Assembly: GCF_029853695.1 (NCBI RefSeq)
Contig: NZ_CP122537.1
Span: 2,563,501-2,627,500, forward strand
From: Jannaschia sp. GRR-S6-38
GTDB taxonomy: Bacteria; Pseudomonadota; Alphaproteobacteria; Rhodobacterales; Rhodobacteraceae
Direction of reading: 5' to 3'
DNA length: 64,000 nt
The translations under genes and the position numbers were made by a program. Below, piece after piece: positions 8,489 to 16,954 of the stretch. The stretch's first letter is position 1; each line of letters opens with the position of its first letter. The notes beneath the pieces are model-generated. The model was not told the origin of the DNA, searched no databases, and saw nothing but the letters and a program-made list of their open reading frames with translations.

Positions 8489-9755
8489 CATCATCGTCAC
8501 CGGCGGCGGCCCGCTTCAGGGGTCGATCCCGATCGCGGGCGCGAAGAACGCCTGCCTGACGCTGATGCCGGTGACGCTTCTGTCGGACGAGCCGCTGACC
8601 CTGACCAATGCGCCGCGGCTGTCAGACATCCGCACCATGTCCACCTTGCTGCAATCGCTGGGCTGCGAGGTCTCGGCGCTGTCGGACGGGCTGGTGCTCG
8701 CGCTGTCGAGCCACGCGCTGAACGGCGCGCGGGCCGATTACGACATCGTCCGCAAGATGCGCGCCTCGATCCTAGTGCTGGGCCCATTGCTGGCGCGGCA
8801 CGGCTCGGCGGTGGTGTCGCTGCCCGGGGGCTGCGCCATCGGCGCGCGGCCGGTCGATTTGCACCTCAAGGCGCTAGAGGCGATGGGCGCCCAGCTGGAG
8901 CTGCGCGACGGCTATGTCCACGCGACCACGCCCGCGGGCGGCTTGCGGGGCGGAACCTTCGCGTTCCCCTTCGTCTCGGTCGGCGCGACCGAGAACGCGC
9001 TGATGGCGGCCACGCTGGCCCGCGGCACGACCGTCCTTAAGAACGCCGCCCAAGAGCCGGAGATCACGGATCTCGTCCGCTGTCTCAAGGCGATGGGCGC
9101 GCGGATCGAGGGCGAGGGGACGGCGACGCTGACCATCGAGGGCGTCGACCGGCTGCATGGCGCGACCCACCGGGTCGTCACCGACCGGATCGAGCTGGGC
9201 ACCTACATGCTGGCGCCGCTGATCGCGGGCGGCGAGGTGACCTGTCTCGGCGGCAGGCGCGCGCTGCTTTCGGCCTTCTGCGACAAGATCGAGGCCGCCG
9301 GAGCCGCGGTCACCGAGACGCCGGAGGGCCTGACCGTGCGCCGCGCCAACGGCCCGATCCGGGCTGTCGATGTCGAGACCGAGCCGTTTCCCGGCTTCCC
9401 GACCGATCTGCAGGCGCAGATGATGGCGCTGCTCTGCACCGCCGACGGCACCAGCGTGCTCGAGGAGAAGATCTTCGAGAACCGCTTCATGCACGCGCCC
9501 GAGCTGACCCGGATGGGCGCGCAGATCGAGGTTCATGGCGGCACGGCCACGGTGACCGGGGTCGAGCGCCTGAAGGGCGCGCCGGTGATGGCGACCGACC
9601 TGCGCGCGAGCGTGAGCTTGATCCTCGCGGGGCTGGCCGCCGAGGGACAGACCACCGTCAGCCGCGTCTACCACCTCGATCGCGGCTACGAGCATGTCGT
9701 CGCCAAACTGCGCGGCGTGGGCGCGACGATCGAGAGGATCAAGGAAGATGGTTGA
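8481..9755 (+). CDS. murA: UDP-N-acetylglucosamine 1-carboxyvinyltransferase MurA
   Basis: 424-aa EPSP-synthase-fold enzyme that adds enolpyruvate from PEP to UDP-GlcNAc, the first committed step of peptidoglycan synthesis, in the cytoplasm. The N-terminal [16 protein letters not shown] holds the conserved Lys-Asn pair. The catalytic loop [11 protein letters not shown] carries Cys118, the residue targeted by fosfomycin. The C-terminal [17 protein letters not shown] motif contains the conserved Asp/Arg. Length is normal. It overlaps the small gene upstream and the DUF2948 gene downstream (8 nt), so it sits in a tight operon. Confidence 0.97.
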   Translation: MDSIIVTGGGPLQGSIPIAGAKNACLTLMPVTLLSDEPLTLTNAPRLSDIRTMSTLLQSLGCEVSALSDGLVLALSSHALNGARADYDIVRKMRASILVLGPLLARHGSAVVSLPGGCAIGARPVDLHLKALEAMGAQLELRDGYVHATTPAGGLRGGTFAFPFVSVGATENALMAATLARGTTVLKNAAQEPEITDLVRCLKAMGARIEGEGTATLTIEGVDRLHGATHRVVTDRIELGTYMLAPLIAGGEVTCLGGRRALLSAFCDKIEAAGAAVTETPEGLTVRRANGPIRAVDVETEPFPGFPTDLQAQMMALLCTADGTSVLEEKIFENRFMHAPELTRMGAQIEVHGGTATVTGVERLKGAPVMATDLRASVSLILAGLAAEGQTTVSRVYHLDRGYEHVVAKLRGVGATIERIKEDG

Positions 9756-10206
9756 CGCGCGGTTCCACGACGCCGACGGCGCGCCGCTGCGCCTCTGGGC
9801 GACCGATCCGGAGGACCTGCAGGTCGTCTCGGCGCTGTGCCAGGACGCCGTCCTGCCCGCGAACGAGATGCGCTGGCAGAAGGGGCCGGGGCGCTTCGCA
9901 ATGCTGCTCAACCGCTTCCGCTGGGAGCACGGCACCCGTCGTCCCGAGCGGGTGCAGACCGTCCTCACCGTGACCGAGGTTCGCCACGTGCGCGGGCAGG
10001 GGGTGGTTCCGGGCGATGCCGACACGATCCTGTCGCTGCTGGCGCTGGAATGGGAGCCGGGGACCGATGCCGACGGTAAGCTGCGGCTGACGTTTTCCGG
10101 CGACGGCGTGGTCGAGCTCGATTGCGACTGCCTCGACCTGACCCTGCGCGACGTGACCCGGCCCTATGGCGCGCCCTCGGGGAAGGCCCCCGATCACGAC
10201 GCCTGA
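9748..10206 (+). CDS. DUF2948 family protein
   Basis: 152-aa protein starting [20 protein letters not shown] at the ATG at 9748, which overlaps the murA stop by 8 nt; AAGGAA lies just upstream. Recognisable family segments are [19 protein letters not shown] and the cysteine pair in [17 protein letters not shown]2948 proteins are found almost always between murA and hisD in Rhodobacterales as I recall, but their function is not known. No signal peptide or membrane helix. The conserved position suggests co-expression with cell-wall and histidine genes rather than a shared pathway. Confidence 0.88.
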   Translation: MVDARFHDADGAPLRLWATDPEDLQVVSALCQDAVLPANEMRWQKGPGRFAMLLNRFRWEHGTRRPERVQTVLTVTEVRHVRGQGVVPGDADTILSLLALEWEPGTDADGKLRLTFSGDGVVELDCDCLDLTLRDVTRPYGAPSGKAPDHDA

Positions 10207-10263
10207 CGGGCCGTGCCCGGGCTCCGGCCCCCCGGAGCGCTTTCACAAGGAAGACCTGACCCG

Positions 10264-11568
10264 ATGCCGCAATTCCTGACTTCTTCGGATGCCGATTTCG
10301 AGAGCCGCTTCGCCGCGCTCCTGACGATGAAGCGCGAGGACTCGGTCGATGTGGACGACGCGGTCGCCGCGATCATCGCGGATGTGCGCGCGCGTGGCGA
10401 TGCCGCGGTCATCGACCTGACCGCGCGGTTCGACCGCCTGGAATTGACGCCCGACCGGCTGGCCGTGTCGGAGGCGGAGGTCGATGCCGCCGTGGCGCAG
10501 GTGCCGGCGGCCGAGCGCGCGGCGCTGGAACAGGCGGCCGAGCGCATCCGCGCCTATCACGAACGCCAGTTGCCCGAGGATGCGTCCTGGACGGACGCCG
10601 CCGGCGCGACGCTGGGCTGGCGCTGGGGCCCGGTGGACGCGGCGGGGCTCTACGTGCCGGGCGGTCTTGCGAGCTACCCGTCTTCGGTGCTGATGAACGC
10701 GGTCCCCGCGCGGGTCGCGGGCGTGACGCGCCTGGTGATGTGCGTGCCCAGCCCCGACGGCGTGCTGAACCCGCTGGTCCTGCTGGCCGCGCGGCTGTCG
10801 GGCGTGTCGGAGATCTACCGCATCGGGGGCGCGCAGGCGGTGGCCGCGATGGCCTACGGCACCGAGACGATCGCCCCCGTCGACAAGATCACCGGCCCCG
10901 GCAATGCCTTCGTGGCCGCCGCCAAGCGCCGCGTCTTCGGGCGCGTGGGGATCGACATGATCGCGGGGCCGTCCGAGATCCTGGTGATCGCCGATGGGCA
11001 GAACGACCCCGACTGGATCGCCGTCGACCTGCTGAGCCAGGCCGAGCATGACGCGAGCGCCCAGTCGATCCTGATCACCGATGACGCGGGTTTCGGCGCG
11101 CGCGTGGCCGAGGCCGTCACGACCCGGCTGGAGACACTGGCGCGGCGCGACATCGCCGGCGCGTCCTGGCGCGATTTCGGGGCCGTCGTCACGGTTCGCG
11201 ACCTGGACGAGGCGGCGGCGCTGGCGAACCGCATCGCGCCGGAGCACCTGGAACTGGCCGTGGCCGATCCCGATGCGCTGGCCGCGAAGATCACCCACGC
11301 GGGTGCGATCTTCCTGGGCCAATGGACGCCCGAGGCCATCGGCGATTATGTCGGCGGGCCGAACCACGTGCTGCCCACCGCGCGCTCGGCGCGGTTCTCC
11401 TCGGGGCTTTCGGTTCTCGATTTTCTCAAGCGGACGACCATGGCGCGGATGACGCCAGAGGCGCTGAAGGCGGTGGGTCCGGCCGCCGTGACGCTGGCCG
11501 GATCGGAGTCGCTCGAGGCGCATGGCATCAGCGTGCAGGCCCGGCTGGACCGGCTGAACCAAGGCTGA
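10264..11568 (+). CDS. hisD: Histidinol dehydrogenase HisD
   Basis: 434-aa zinc enzyme that oxidises L-histidinol to L-histidine with two NAD+, the last steps of histidine synthesis. Typical segments are GLYVPGGLASYPSSVLMNAVPA, IYRIGGAQAVAAMAYGTETI, the nucleotide-binding DMIAGPSEILVIAD, LLSQAEHD with the catalytic His, APEHLEL, and GPNHVLPTARSARFSSGLSV. The ATG at 10264 follows AAGGAAG. The stop lies in a perfect 7-bp inverted repeat GGCTGAG-C-CTCAGCC that also holds the stop of the convergent carnitine gene. Confidence 0.97.
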   Translation: MPQFLTSSDADFESRFAALLTMKREDSVDVDDAVAAIIADVRARGDAAVIDLTARFDRLELTPDRLAVSEAEVDAAVAQVPAAERAALEQAAERIRAYHERQLPEDASWTDAAGATLGWRWGPVDAAGLYVPGGLASYPSSVLMNAVPARVAGVTRLVMCVPSPDGVLNPLVLLAARLSGVSEIYRIGGAQAVAAMAYGTETIAPVDKITGPGNAFVAAAKRRVFGRVGIDMIAGPSEILVIADGQNDPDWIAVDLLSQAEHDASAQSILITDDAGFGARVAEAVTTRLETLARRDIAGASWRDFGAVVTVRDLDEAAALANRIAPEHLELAVADPDALAAKITHAGAIFLGQWTPEAIGDYVGGPNHVLPTARSARFSSGLSVLDFLKRTTMARMTPEALKAVGPAAVTLAGSESLEAHGISVQARLDRLNQG

Positions 11569-11571
11569 GCC

Positions 11572-12909
11572 TCAGCCGAAATCGCGCAGCCGCGCGGCCA
11601 TGGCCTCGGGCATCGGGGCGGAGCGGCGCGTGTCCAACTCGACATGCAGCAGAAGCTGGTCGCATTCGGCCAGCGGGGAGCCCTCGCGCGTCATCCGGTG
11701 GCGCAGCCGCAGCTTCTTGCCCGCCGCCTCAACCACCTCCGTCGCGACCTCGATCGGGTCGCCTGCATGGGTTTCCGCCAGGTAGCGGATCGTCGTCTCG
11801 ACCGTGAAGAAGGACCATCCGTCCCCGTCGCCGGGCATCGCGCCGCAGCGAGCCATCACGGCGTCGGCCGCGTCCGAAAAGACCTGCCCGTAGCGGCCCT
11901 CGTTCATGTGCCCGTTCCAGTCGGTCCAGGTGACCGGCACCCGGCGGCGGACGCTCAGGCCGCCCTCGGGGGCGGGCAGCCGCGCCTCATGGGCCGCGAC
12001 GACTTCGCCCGCGCCCTGTCCGCGGCGCCGCAGCCCGCGCAGGATCGTCACCAGCGCGTCGTCGCGCCGACGCTCCAATTCGCGCAGGGAAAGGTGACCC
12101 GATTGCGCGTCCGATTGCGTGGCGATCCGATCGACGAGCGCCGCGTCGAGCTCCGGCACGTCCATGAGCCGCGTCCAGGGCCATTTCAACGCCGGTCCGA
12201 ACTGCCGCAGGAAATGCGCTATGCCCGCGGGCCCGCCCGCGATGCGATAGGTCTCGAACAGCCCCATCTGCGCCCAGCGCAGACCGAAGCCCATGCGGAT
12301 CGCCTCGTCGATCTGCGCGGTCGTGGCGATGCCGTCGCGCACCAGCCAGAGCGCCTCGCGCCAGACGGCCTCGAGCAGGCGGTCGGCGATATGGGCATCG
12401 ATCTCGGCCCCGATCTCGAGGGGAAACATCCCCAATTCGCGCAGGATCTCGGCGGCGCGGGCGGTGTCGGGCCCGACGAGTTCGACCAGCGGCAGCAGAT
12501 AAACCGGGTTGAACGGGTGGGCCACGATGGCACGCGCGCCGGCGGCGTTGAGATCCGACGGCTTGAAGCCCGAGGTCGAGGAGGCGACGACCGCGGCATC
12601 TTTCGCGACCCGGCAGGCCGCGCCCAGCACCTCGTGCTTCAGTGCCAACCGCTCCGGCACGCTCTCCTGCACCCAGTCGGCCCCCGAGACGGCCGCCTCG
12701 AGCGTGGCGGCGACCTGCAAGCGGCCTTCGACGGGAAGCGCCCGGTCGTAGAGCATCGGCAGCGCGCGGCGCGCGCCGTCGAGCACCTCGCTCAGGGCCG
12801 CGGCCGCCCCGGGCGCCGGATCGAAGACCGCGACGTCCCAGCCATTCAGCAGGAATCGCGCGGCCCAGCCGCCGCCAATCACCCCACCGCCAAGTATTGC
12901 AGCCTTCAT
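11572..12909 (-). CDS. Carnitine 3-dehydrogenase fused to betainyl-CoA thioesterase
   Basis: 445-aa two-domain protein. Residues 1 to about 310 form a 3-hydroxyacyl-CoA dehydrogenase-type fold: the NAD loop is AAILGGGVIGGGWAARFL at 3-20, followed by VQESVPERL, STSGFKPSDL and AHPFNPVYLLPLVELV. From about residue 324 a hot-dog thioesterase domain follows, with the motif TWTDWNGHMNEGRYGQVF. In Pseudomonas, as I recall, the two activities are separate (cdhA and cdhB); here they are one polypeptide. It oxidises L-carnitine to 3-dehydrocarnitine and releases glycine betaine from betainyl-CoA. The BKACE gene upstream supplies the step between. Start ATG 12909 lacks a strong ribosome-binding site. 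Confidence 0.87.
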   Translation of the reverse strand: MKAAILGGGVIGGGWAARFLLNGWDVAVFDPAPGAAAALSEVLDGARRALPMLYDRALPVEGRLQVAATLEAAVSGADWVQESVPERLALKHEVLGAACRVAKDAAVVASSTSGFKPSDLNAAGARAIVAHPFNPVYLLPLVELVGPDTARAAEILRELGMFPLEIGAEIDAHIADRLLEAVWREALWLVRDGIATTAQIDEAIRMGFGLRWAQMGLFETYRIAGGPAGIAHFLRQFGPALKWPWTRLMDVPELDAALVDRIATQSDAQSGHLSLRELERRRDDALVTILRGLRRRGQGAGEVVAAHEARLPAPEGGLSVRRRVPVTWTDWNGHMNEGRYGQVFSDAADAVMARCGAMPGDGDGWSFFTVETTIRYLAETHAGDPIEVATEVVEAAGKKLRLRHRMTREGSPLAECDQLLLHVELDTRRSAPMPEAMAARLRDFG

Positions 12910-12991
12910 GCTCAAACCTCTTCCTCTGGCCCGAAATACTTCGGGGAGCGCGAGGGGCAGCTCCCCTCGGCCCCAGCGGCGCCGTCGCGCG

Positions 12992-13900
12992 TCAGCGCGG
13001 CATCCTCTTTTCCAGACCCAACCGGTTGCGCACCTCCCCGGGCGACAGGATCCGGCAGCCCATTGCGCGCAAGATGCCAACGGCCCGCTCCACGAGCTGC
13101 GCGTTCGTCGCCAGCACGCCGCGGTCCAGCATCAGGTTGTCCTCCAGCCCGACGCGCACGTTCCCGCCCGCCAGCGCGGCCGCGGCGACATAGGCCATCT
13201 GGTCGCGTCCCAGCGAGAAGGCGGACCAGGTCCAGCCCTCCGGCACCGCGCCCACCATGGCCAGCAGCGTGGAAAGGTCGTTCGGCGCCCCCCACGGCAC
13301 GCCCATGCAGAGCTGGACCAGGGCCGGATCGTCGAGCAGCCCCTCGCGCGCGAGCTCACTGGCGAACCAGAGATGCCCGGTGTCGAAGCACTCGACCTCG
13401 GGCCGGACGCCCAGGTCGCGGATCCGGGCCGCCATGTCGCGCAGCATGCCCGGCGTGTTGGTCATGACGTAGTCGTTTTCCGAGAAGTTCATCGTGCCGC
13501 AATCCAGCGTGCAGATCTCGGGGCGGCAGTCGGCGACATGCGCCAGCCGCGCCTCGGCGCCGATCATGTCGGTGCCCCCGGCCGGGGGCAGGGGCGTGTC
13601 GGGCGGACCCAGGACCAGGTCGCCGCCCATGCCGGCGGTCAGGTTCAGCACGACATCCGTCTCGGCGGCGCGCACCCGTTCGACCACCGCGCGGTAAAGC
13701 GCCGGGTCGCGCGACGGCGCGCCGCTCTCCGGGTCGCGCACATGGACATGGGCGACGGCGGCCCCGGCCCGCGCCGCGGCGATGCAATCCGCGGCGATGG
13801 AGTCGGGCGTGCGGGGGACGTGCCGGCTGCGGTCTTGCGTCTGGCCGGAGCCCGTGACGGCGCAGGTCACGAAGACCTCTCGGTTCATGGCAAGCGGCAT
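12992..13900 (-). CDS. BKACE family 3-dehydrocarnitine cleavage enzyme
   Basis: 302-aa beta-keto acid cleavage enzyme (DUF849). It has the N-terminal TCAVTGSGQTQDRSRHVP, the metal-binding HVHVRDPESG, NLTAGMGGD, CTLDCGTMNF and the C-terminal GGNVRVGLEDNLML. These TIM-barrel zinc enzymes exchange a beta-keto acid with acetyl-CoA to give acetoacetate and a CoA ester. Pairing with carnitine dehydrogenase/thioesterase points to 3-dehydrocarnitine as substrate, giving betainyl-CoA. The ATG at 13900 follows GGGAGG by 7 nt; an internal ATG at 13888 is weaker. It is 82 bp upstream of its partner on the same strand. No carnitine transporter or regulator is in the window. Confidence 0.87.
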   Translation of the reverse strand: MPLAMNREVFVTCAVTGSGQTQDRSRHVPRTPDSIAADCIAAARAGAAVAHVHVRDPESGAPSRDPALYRAVVERVRAAETDVVLNLTAGMGGDLVLGPPDTPLPPAGGTDMIGAEARLAHVADCRPEICTLDCGTMNFSENDYVMTNTPGMLRDMAARIRDLGVRPEVECFDTGHLWFASELAREGLLDDPALVQLCMGVPWGAPNDLSTLLAMVGAVPEGWTWSAFSLGRDQMAYVAAAALAGGNVRVGLEDNLMLDRGVLATNAQLVERAVGILRAMGCRILSPGEVRNRLGLEKRMPR

Positions 13901-13994
13901 CGCGATCCTCCCTCCCGGGCATCGCTAGCGCAAGCGCCCGGGCGGCGTCACCCCGTCTTGGCGGCGGATGCGAAAGCGGTCATATCTGCCGGCC

Positions 13995-14924
13995 ATGACC
14001 AATCGCCTCTGCCATGTCGAAATCGACGATCACGGCCTGCCCACGCCCACGCCGGAGATCGAACAGGAGCGCGCCGTCGCCATTTTCGACCTGCTGGAGG
14101 ACAACAGCTTCGGCCTCGTCGCCGATGCCGCGCCCGCGGGGCCCTACCGCCTGGCCCTCGCCATTCGCGAGCGGCGGCTGGTCTTCGACATCGCGACCGA
14201 GGCCGGCGACCGGGCGGGCGAATTCCATCTGAGCCTCGGGCCGTTCCGGCAGGTGGTGAAGGATTACTGGCAGATCTGCGAGGCCTATTTCGACGCGGTC
14301 AAGAAGCTGCCGCCCAGCCAGATCGAGGCCATCGACATGGCGCGGCGCGGCATCCACAACGAGGGCGCGCGGCTTCTGCAGGAGCGGCTGAAGGGCAAGG
14401 CCGAGATCGATACCGACACGGCCCGACGGCTCTTCACGCTGATCTGCGTGCTGCATTTCGGGGGGCTGAGCGTGGCGGGCGACAAGCGCAGGCAGCCGCA
14501 ATCGGTCCTGTTCTGCTGCGATCACAATGCGGTGCGGTCGCCGATGGCCGAGGGGCTGATGAAGAAGCTGCACGGCCACGACATCTACGTGCAATCGGCG
14601 GGCGTGCGGAATGATCTCGAGATCGACGGCTTCGCCATCGCCGTCTGCGAGGAGCTGGGCGTGGAGCTCTCGCGCCATCGCTCGCGCAGCTTCGACGAGA
14701 TGCAGGAATGGGGCGACGACCTCGAGGGGTTCGACCTGATCGTCGCGCTCTCCCCCGCCTCGCAGCGCATGGCGCAGGAACTGGCGCGGCACGCCCATAT
14801 CGAGGTCGAATACTGGCCGATCATGGACCCGACGGGCCTGGGCGAGACGCGCGACGCCAAGCTCGCCAGCTACCGCCAGAGCCGCGACCAGATCATGGCG
14901 CGGCTGAAGGACCGGTTCGGCTGA
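13995..14924 (+). CDS. UPF0262 protein fused to low-molecular-weight protein-tyrosine phosphatase-like domain
   Basis: 309-aa frame. Residues 1 to about 158 match UPF0262 (RLCHVEIDDHGLPTPTPEIE, FHLSLGPFRQVVKDYWQICE, ending at HFGG). Residues from about 168 form a phosphatase-like domain: VLFCCDHNAVRSPMAEGL holds the Cx5R loop, and IMDPTG the downstream Asp-Pro. In relatives I recall these as two adjacent genes. The junction contains a run of six G (14460-14465). With five G the first protein would stop at TGA immediately after HFGG, and the second could start at the GTG at 14472, which is in the downstream frame. So this is either a true fusion or a one-base indel or sequencing error. No clear ribosome-binding site precedes 13995. 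Confidence 0.8.
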   Translation: MTNRLCHVEIDDHGLPTPTPEIEQERAVAIFDLLEDNSFGLVADAAPAGPYRLALAIRERRLVFDIATEAGDRAGEFHLSLGPFRQVVKDYWQICEAYFDAVKKLPPSQIEAIDMARRGIHNEGARLLQERLKGKAEIDTDTARRLFTLICVLHFGGLSVAGDKRRQPQSVLFCCDHNAVRSPMAEGLMKKLHGHDIYVQSAGVRNDLEIDGFAIAVCEELGVELSRHRSRSFDEMQEWGDDLEGFDLIVALSPASQRMAQELARHAHIEVEYWPIMDPTGLGETRDAKLASYRQSRDQIMARLKDRFG

Positions 14925-14937
14925 GGGGCGCGAGCCG

Positions 14938-15160
14938 TCCAGGTGGCGGCGTCCACGTCGCGACCGGCGACACGCTCGACCTGCGCTTCCCGGGGCAGGG
15001 GTACCAGGCCAAGAGCGGGCTGCGCCGGATCTAGATGCGGGATTACGACCCGACGACGGGGCGGTACGTGCAGGCGGACCCGCTGGGGCTGCTGGATGGG
15101 GCGAGCGTGTATGGGTATGCGCTGCAGAGCCCGATGCGGTGGACGGATCCGAAGGGGGAG
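14938..15160 (+). repeat. RHS core remnant, copy 1
   Basis: DNA beginning 14 bp after the phosphatase stop encodes RHS-core text without any upstream RHS gene: GGVHVATGDTLDLRFPGQ, then a TAG stop at 15032-15034, then MRDYDPTTGRYVQADPLG and the end of the core at DPKGE (15160). In copies 2 and 3 the stop position is TGG (Trp). The copy shares long nucleotide identity with 16163-16465, and the stretch from ATG to the core end is 126 nt in both. It can serve as homology for exchange of tips. Confidence 0.85.
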
Positions 15161-15640
15161 GCGGTCTGGGGAATGTGCCGGCCACTCGACGGTGCTCTTG
15201 GCTATCTGCCGCGAGGTCGGCACTGTGCTGTATTTGTCACGGACGATGACCCCGGGGATCAGTGCCTTCAGGACGGCGACCGAGGTCCGATCACCGGCCA
15301 GTTTTCCCTCGCCGCAGGTGATCGCGCTTTCGATCTGGAAGGTACGACGCCGGCCTATCAGCGGGACCGAGCCCTTTTTCTCGGTACCGTCATTGACAGT
15401 CGCGGGCGCGGAACAACAATTGTGGGTGTTAGGCCGCCTGAAGGAACATCCATAAGGGATTTCGACGATCTCGTAATTACGAACGGGAATCGCTTCAGGC
15501 GGGGAAGGTACAACGCCGTGCTGGGTCCAAACTCGAATACCGCCGCAGAAAATGTCATTCAGATGTCGGGTGGGCTCGTGACAGACCTAGGCGCGCAAGC
15601 CCAGAAATACGGTGAACTTCGCCGTTACGGGGACTGGTAG
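15035..15640 (+). CDS. Orphan RHS C-terminal tip, candidate toxin 1
   Basis: 201-aa frame starting at the ATG directly after the nonsense codon in RHS copy 1. Residues 1-42 are the last RHS-core segment (DPTTGRY, ADPLGL, YGYALQSPM, ending DPKGE), the usual border between core and variable tip. The remaining ~160 residues are a tip I cannot name. It has an early RGRHCAVFVTDDD segment and a late RYNAVLGPNSNTAAENV segment. The order (His near one strand, then an N-rich turn before a helix) recalls permuted papain-like folds, but the usual Cys in the second motif is absent. No ribosome-binding site is obvious. The downstream gene with a hydrophobic N-terminus is probably its immunity partner. Confidence 0.7.
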   Translation: MRDYDPTTGRYVQADPLGLLDGASVYGYALQSPMRWTDPKGEAVWGMCRPLDGALGYLPRGRHCAVFVTDDDPGDQCLQDGDRGPITGQFSLAAGDRAFDLEGTTPAYQRDRALFLGTVIDSRGRGTTIVGVRPPEGTSIRDFDDLVITNGNRFRRGRYNAVLGPNSNTAAENVIQMSGGLVTDLGAQAQKYGELRRYGDW

Positions 15641-15642
15641 CG

Positions 15643-16053
15643 ATGAAGTGGATTACCCTATTCGTAGCCGTCTTAGCGATGCTCTCCGTTCCCGTCCTGT
15701 ATGCGACGGGCCTATCCTGGACGCATCGTTTCGGCCAGGCAGGCCCCTACGCGATTGGGTCGACGCCGGAGAAGGTGCTTGAAGTCACTGTCACGAATGA
15801 GGACGCGCGGATCAGTGCAGCTGCCACAGGGCCGACCTATGTTACAGATGGCCAACTGATCCAGTATCCTGAAAAGAAGGTCGTAAGTAATTCTGACTTT
15901 GTTCGCCTGAACGGGACGGCAGACTTCTGGGTCATCGGCCAGGATGTAGACACCTTCCTAGGGCTCCCTTTTCCGGGCACTCATACTTTCGAAATCGAAT
16001 TCAAGGAGGGGCGAGTCCATCGGATCAGGGAGCGGCGCTTCTTCGGCTATTGA
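15643..16053 (+). CDS. Candidate immunity protein for RHS tip 1 (membrane-anchored or exported)
   Basis: 136-aa protein of unknown family, starting 2 bp after the stop of candidate toxin 1. The first ~24 residues (MKWITLFVAVLAMLSVPVLY and on) form a hydrophobic segment that could be a signal anchor or signal peptide. The rest is soluble, with charged beta-rich text such as ADFWVIGQDVDTFLGLPFPG and a basic C-terminus (RVHRIRERRFFGY). Position right after an RHS tip, small size and lack of other context make immunity the best guess. If it acts in the envelope, the toxin probably does too. The DNA is less GC-rich than the flanking housekeeping genes. Confidence 0.6.
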   Translation: MKWITLFVAVLAMLSVPVLYATGLSWTHRFGQAGPYAIGSTPEKVLEVTVTNEDARISAAATGPTYVTDGQLIQYPEKKVVSNSDFVRLNGTADFWVIGQDVDTFLGLPFPGTHTFEIEFKEGRVHRIRERRFFGY

Positions 16054-16162
16054 TGCTCTCCTCTTAGCCATCGGCGTCGCTCCCAGCCTAAGGACCGCCG
16101 AAAGCTACCGAAGCAGCCTAAGGAACTGCGGATGGCCACCTAGTTCATCAGCGGCTGCGTGG

Positions 16163-16465
16163 TCTATCCGTCTACACCGACCATATCGTTCGGTTTTTGC
16201 AACTGACGATAGTGGTCTCGTGGTTTGGGAGGCGCGCTACCTGGCCCTCGGCGGCGCCCACGTCTCGACCGGCGGCACGCTCGACCTGCGCTTCCCGGGC
16301 CAGTGGTTCCAGGCCGAGAGCGGCCTGCACCAGAACTGGATGCGGGACTACGACCCGACCACGGGGCGGTACATCCAGGCCGACCCGCTGGGGCTGGTGG
16401 ATGGGGCGAGCGTGTATGGCTATGCGCTGCAGAGCCCGATGCGGTCGACGGATCCGACGGGGGAG
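16163..16465 (+). repeat. RHS core remnant, copy 2
   Basis: Second RHS-core copy. It opens with a degraded form of the VYHVRTDHIGRPVF region seen intact in copy 3, with small deletions that put it out of frame and create stops (TGA and TAG near 16204-16213). From about 16212 it is intact: WEARYL, GGTLDLRFPGQWFQAESGLH, QNWMRDYDPTTGRY, ending at DPTGE (16465). Over 16212-16348 it is nearly identical to 17458-17594 of copy 3, and its end matches copy 1. The 16054-16162 stretch before it holds nothing I recognise. Confidence 0.85.
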
Positions 16466-16954
16466 TTCATTCCGCTCCTCCTCCTCGGATACTCCGTCTA
16501 CTCGGCGATCAACGCCGCCGCCGAGGCCTATGACGAGTTCTGCTACTCCGACGATGGCTTGATAGGCGCTGAAACGGCTTGGCTTCTGCTTGACGTCGCC
16601 CCAGGCGGGCTTGGAAGAGCCGCCAAGCTTGGCGTTCGCGGGATGCGGTTCGGAGATGCGGGTCTGGGCGTTCACCGCCGGGGTTTAGGGGGCAACCCAT
16701 TTTATGGTAAATCGCCAAAAGAAATTGACACCATGTTCCGGTTAAAAGGGTTTGAGCTCAGGGGCACTAATCCAATGCAAGGGCAGGGCGGCTACGTGAA
16801 TAGAAACACGGGGCGATCCTACCGCATCGATCCCGGGGGAAACTACAGACGAGGTATTGAATATCCCCACGTCGATGTAAACAGGATTGGCAGCACCAGT
16901 TTGAAGAAGAGAAAGTACCCGATAGGAGATCGCCTTCATGGCCCAACAAGATGA
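16220..16954 (+). CDS. Orphan RHS tip, candidate toxin 2
   Basis: 244-aa frame from a GTG at 16220; the ATG at 16340 (MRDYDPTTGRY) is an equally likely start and matches the start used in copy 1. Residues 1-82 are RHS core ending DPTGE. A hydrophobic linker follows (FIPLLLLGYSVYSAINAAAE), then a compact C-terminal domain beginning near GKSPKEIDTMFRLKGFELRG and containing GGYVNRNTGRSYRIDPGG, EYPHVDVNR and a basic KKRKYPIGDR end. The basic, His/Arg-containing domain looks like an RNase-type polymorphic toxin; I cannot assign a family number. Its last 17 nt overlap the immunity gene. AT content rises sharply in the tip. Confidence 0.7.
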   Translation: MVWEARYLALGGAHVSTGGTLDLRFPGQWFQAESGLHQNWMRDYDPTTGRYIQADPLGLVDGASVYGYALQSPMRSTDPTGEFIPLLLLGYSVYSAINAAAEAYDEFCYSDDGLIGAETAWLLLDVAPGGLGRAAKLGVRGMRFGDAGLGVHRRGLGGNPFYGKSPKEIDTMFRLKGFELRGTNPMQGQGGYVNRNTGRSYRIDPGGNYRRGIEYPHVDVNRIGSTSLKKRKYPIGDRLHGPTR

